Origin: Nannocystis sp. RBIL2
GTDB lineage: Bacteria; Myxococcota_A; Polyangia; Nannocystales; Nannocystaceae
Assembly: GCF_026626745.1 (NCBI RefSeq)
Contig: NZ_JAPNJW010000001.1
Location: 124,001-188,000, forward strand
Length of the DNA: 64,000 nt
Reading direction: 5' to 3'
Shown here: one piece after another, positions 63,711 through 64,000 of the stretch
Layout of the letters: every line of letters begins with the position of its first letter
Position numbering within the stretch: position 1 is the first letter of the stretch
Translations under genes and position numbers: made by a program
The notes under the pieces: model-generated
Database searches by the model: none
What the model was told of the DNA's origin: nothing
What the model saw: only the letters and a program-made list of their open reading frames with translations

Positions 63711-64000
63711 ATGTCCGACTCCGCTGCCAGCGCTCCCCGCGACGTCGACGTGGTCATCGTCGGCGCCGGCTTCTCCGGCCTGTGCATGGCGATCCAGCTG
63801 CGCCGCGTCGGCATCACCGACTTCGTCGTGCTCGAGAAGGCCGACCGCGTCGGCGGCACGTGGCGCGACAACACCTACCCCGGGGCAGCCTGCGACATCC
63901 CCTCGCACCTGTACTCGTTCTCGTTCGAGCAGAACCCGAACTGGACCCGGGCCTTCCCGCTGCAGTCGGAGATCCAGCAATACCTCGAGCGCTGCGCGGA
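63711..64000 (+). CDS. Flavin-dependent (Baeyer-Villiger-like) monooxygenase, N-terminal part
   Basis: The first 96 residues of a gene that runs past the window end. DVDVVIVGAGFSGLCMAIQL is the FAD-binding GxGxxG Rossmann motif; GGTWRDNTYPGAACDIPSHL and FSFEQNPNWTRAFPLQSEI are typical of class B flavin monooxygenases, including Baeyer-Villiger types. It likely uses NADPH and O2 to oxidise a ketone or a heteroatom. The Baeyer-Villiger fingerprint would be beyond the window. Confidence 0.85.
   Translation, partial: MSDSAASAPRDVDVVIVGAGFSGLCMAIQLRRVGITDFVVLEKADRVGGTWRDNTYPGAACDIPSHLYSFSFEQNPNWTRAFPLQSEIQQYLERCA

Overview
The window looks like chromosomal DNA from a very GC-rich myxobacterium, probably near Nannocystaceae/Polyangia. 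That is an inference from three things: strong G/C bias at codon third positions, many lipoproteins with Ser/Thr/Gly/Asp-rich linkers behind the lipobox, and a Myxococcus-type cysteine-rich repeat protein. About 50 protein genes are supported. I saw no rRNA, tRNA, insertion sequence or credible CRISPR array. Function calls rest on motifs and remembered family sequences; no search was run.

Layout. 1-2469: HxlR regulator and a CASTOR/POLLUX-like ion channel. 2824-8861: envelope operon with two duplicated propeller lipoproteins, a third lipoprotein and a predicted outer-membrane barrel. 8950-10091: DUF5335-like protein and a coiled-coil membrane protein. 10389-17689: lipoproteins, a cystathionine beta-synthase/cysteine synthase-like enzyme and two unknown proteins. 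18373-22750: carAB. 23074-26213: zinc-ribbon repeat protein, VOC protein and a TetR/methyltransferase pair. 26617-34071: argF'-argG-argE'-argBA-argC-argH, with argD nearby at 35719-36948. 37509-45746: MCE protein, Rpn-like nuclease, TauD-like dioxygenase, BASS transporter, S10-like lipoprotein and pckG. 46348-50937: three Ser/Thr-linker lipoproteins. 51047-55051: a glycine-rich gene remnant, a large DUF1963-like protein and a bacterial-type PARG. 55161-58956: PpiC/SurA-like isomerase, HupE/UreJ and DUF3604 operon. 59135-64000: small secreted proteins, a DUF4215 lipoprotein, a ferritin-like protein, a LysR regulator and the start of a flavin monooxygenase.

Metabolic theme. The arg genes follow the Xanthomonas-type acetylcitrulline route: a fused acetylglutamate kinase/synthase, ArgC, ArgD, N-acetylornithine carbamoyltransferase, acetylcitrulline deacetylase, ArgG and ArgH. 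CarAB supplies carbamoyl phosphate, so nearly the whole arginine branch is present.

Most unusual signal. About one hundred copies of a 14-bp imperfect palindrome, consensus TGTCCNNNNGGACA (here called PAL14), are scattered through the window. They occur as exact head-to-tail tandem arrays (period 14), as arrays with a period near 33 bp (15 copies in 17796-18360), and singly. Many arrays start at or just after stop codons. Others are translated in frame, most clearly in the linker of CarA, in a loop of ArgE' and in the leader of the DUF3604 protein. Stems differ between copies by paired changes (TGTCC/GGACA, TGCTC/GAGCA, TGCCC/GGGCA, TGCGC/GCGCA, TGGTC/GACCA), so pairing rather than sequence alone appears to be conserved.
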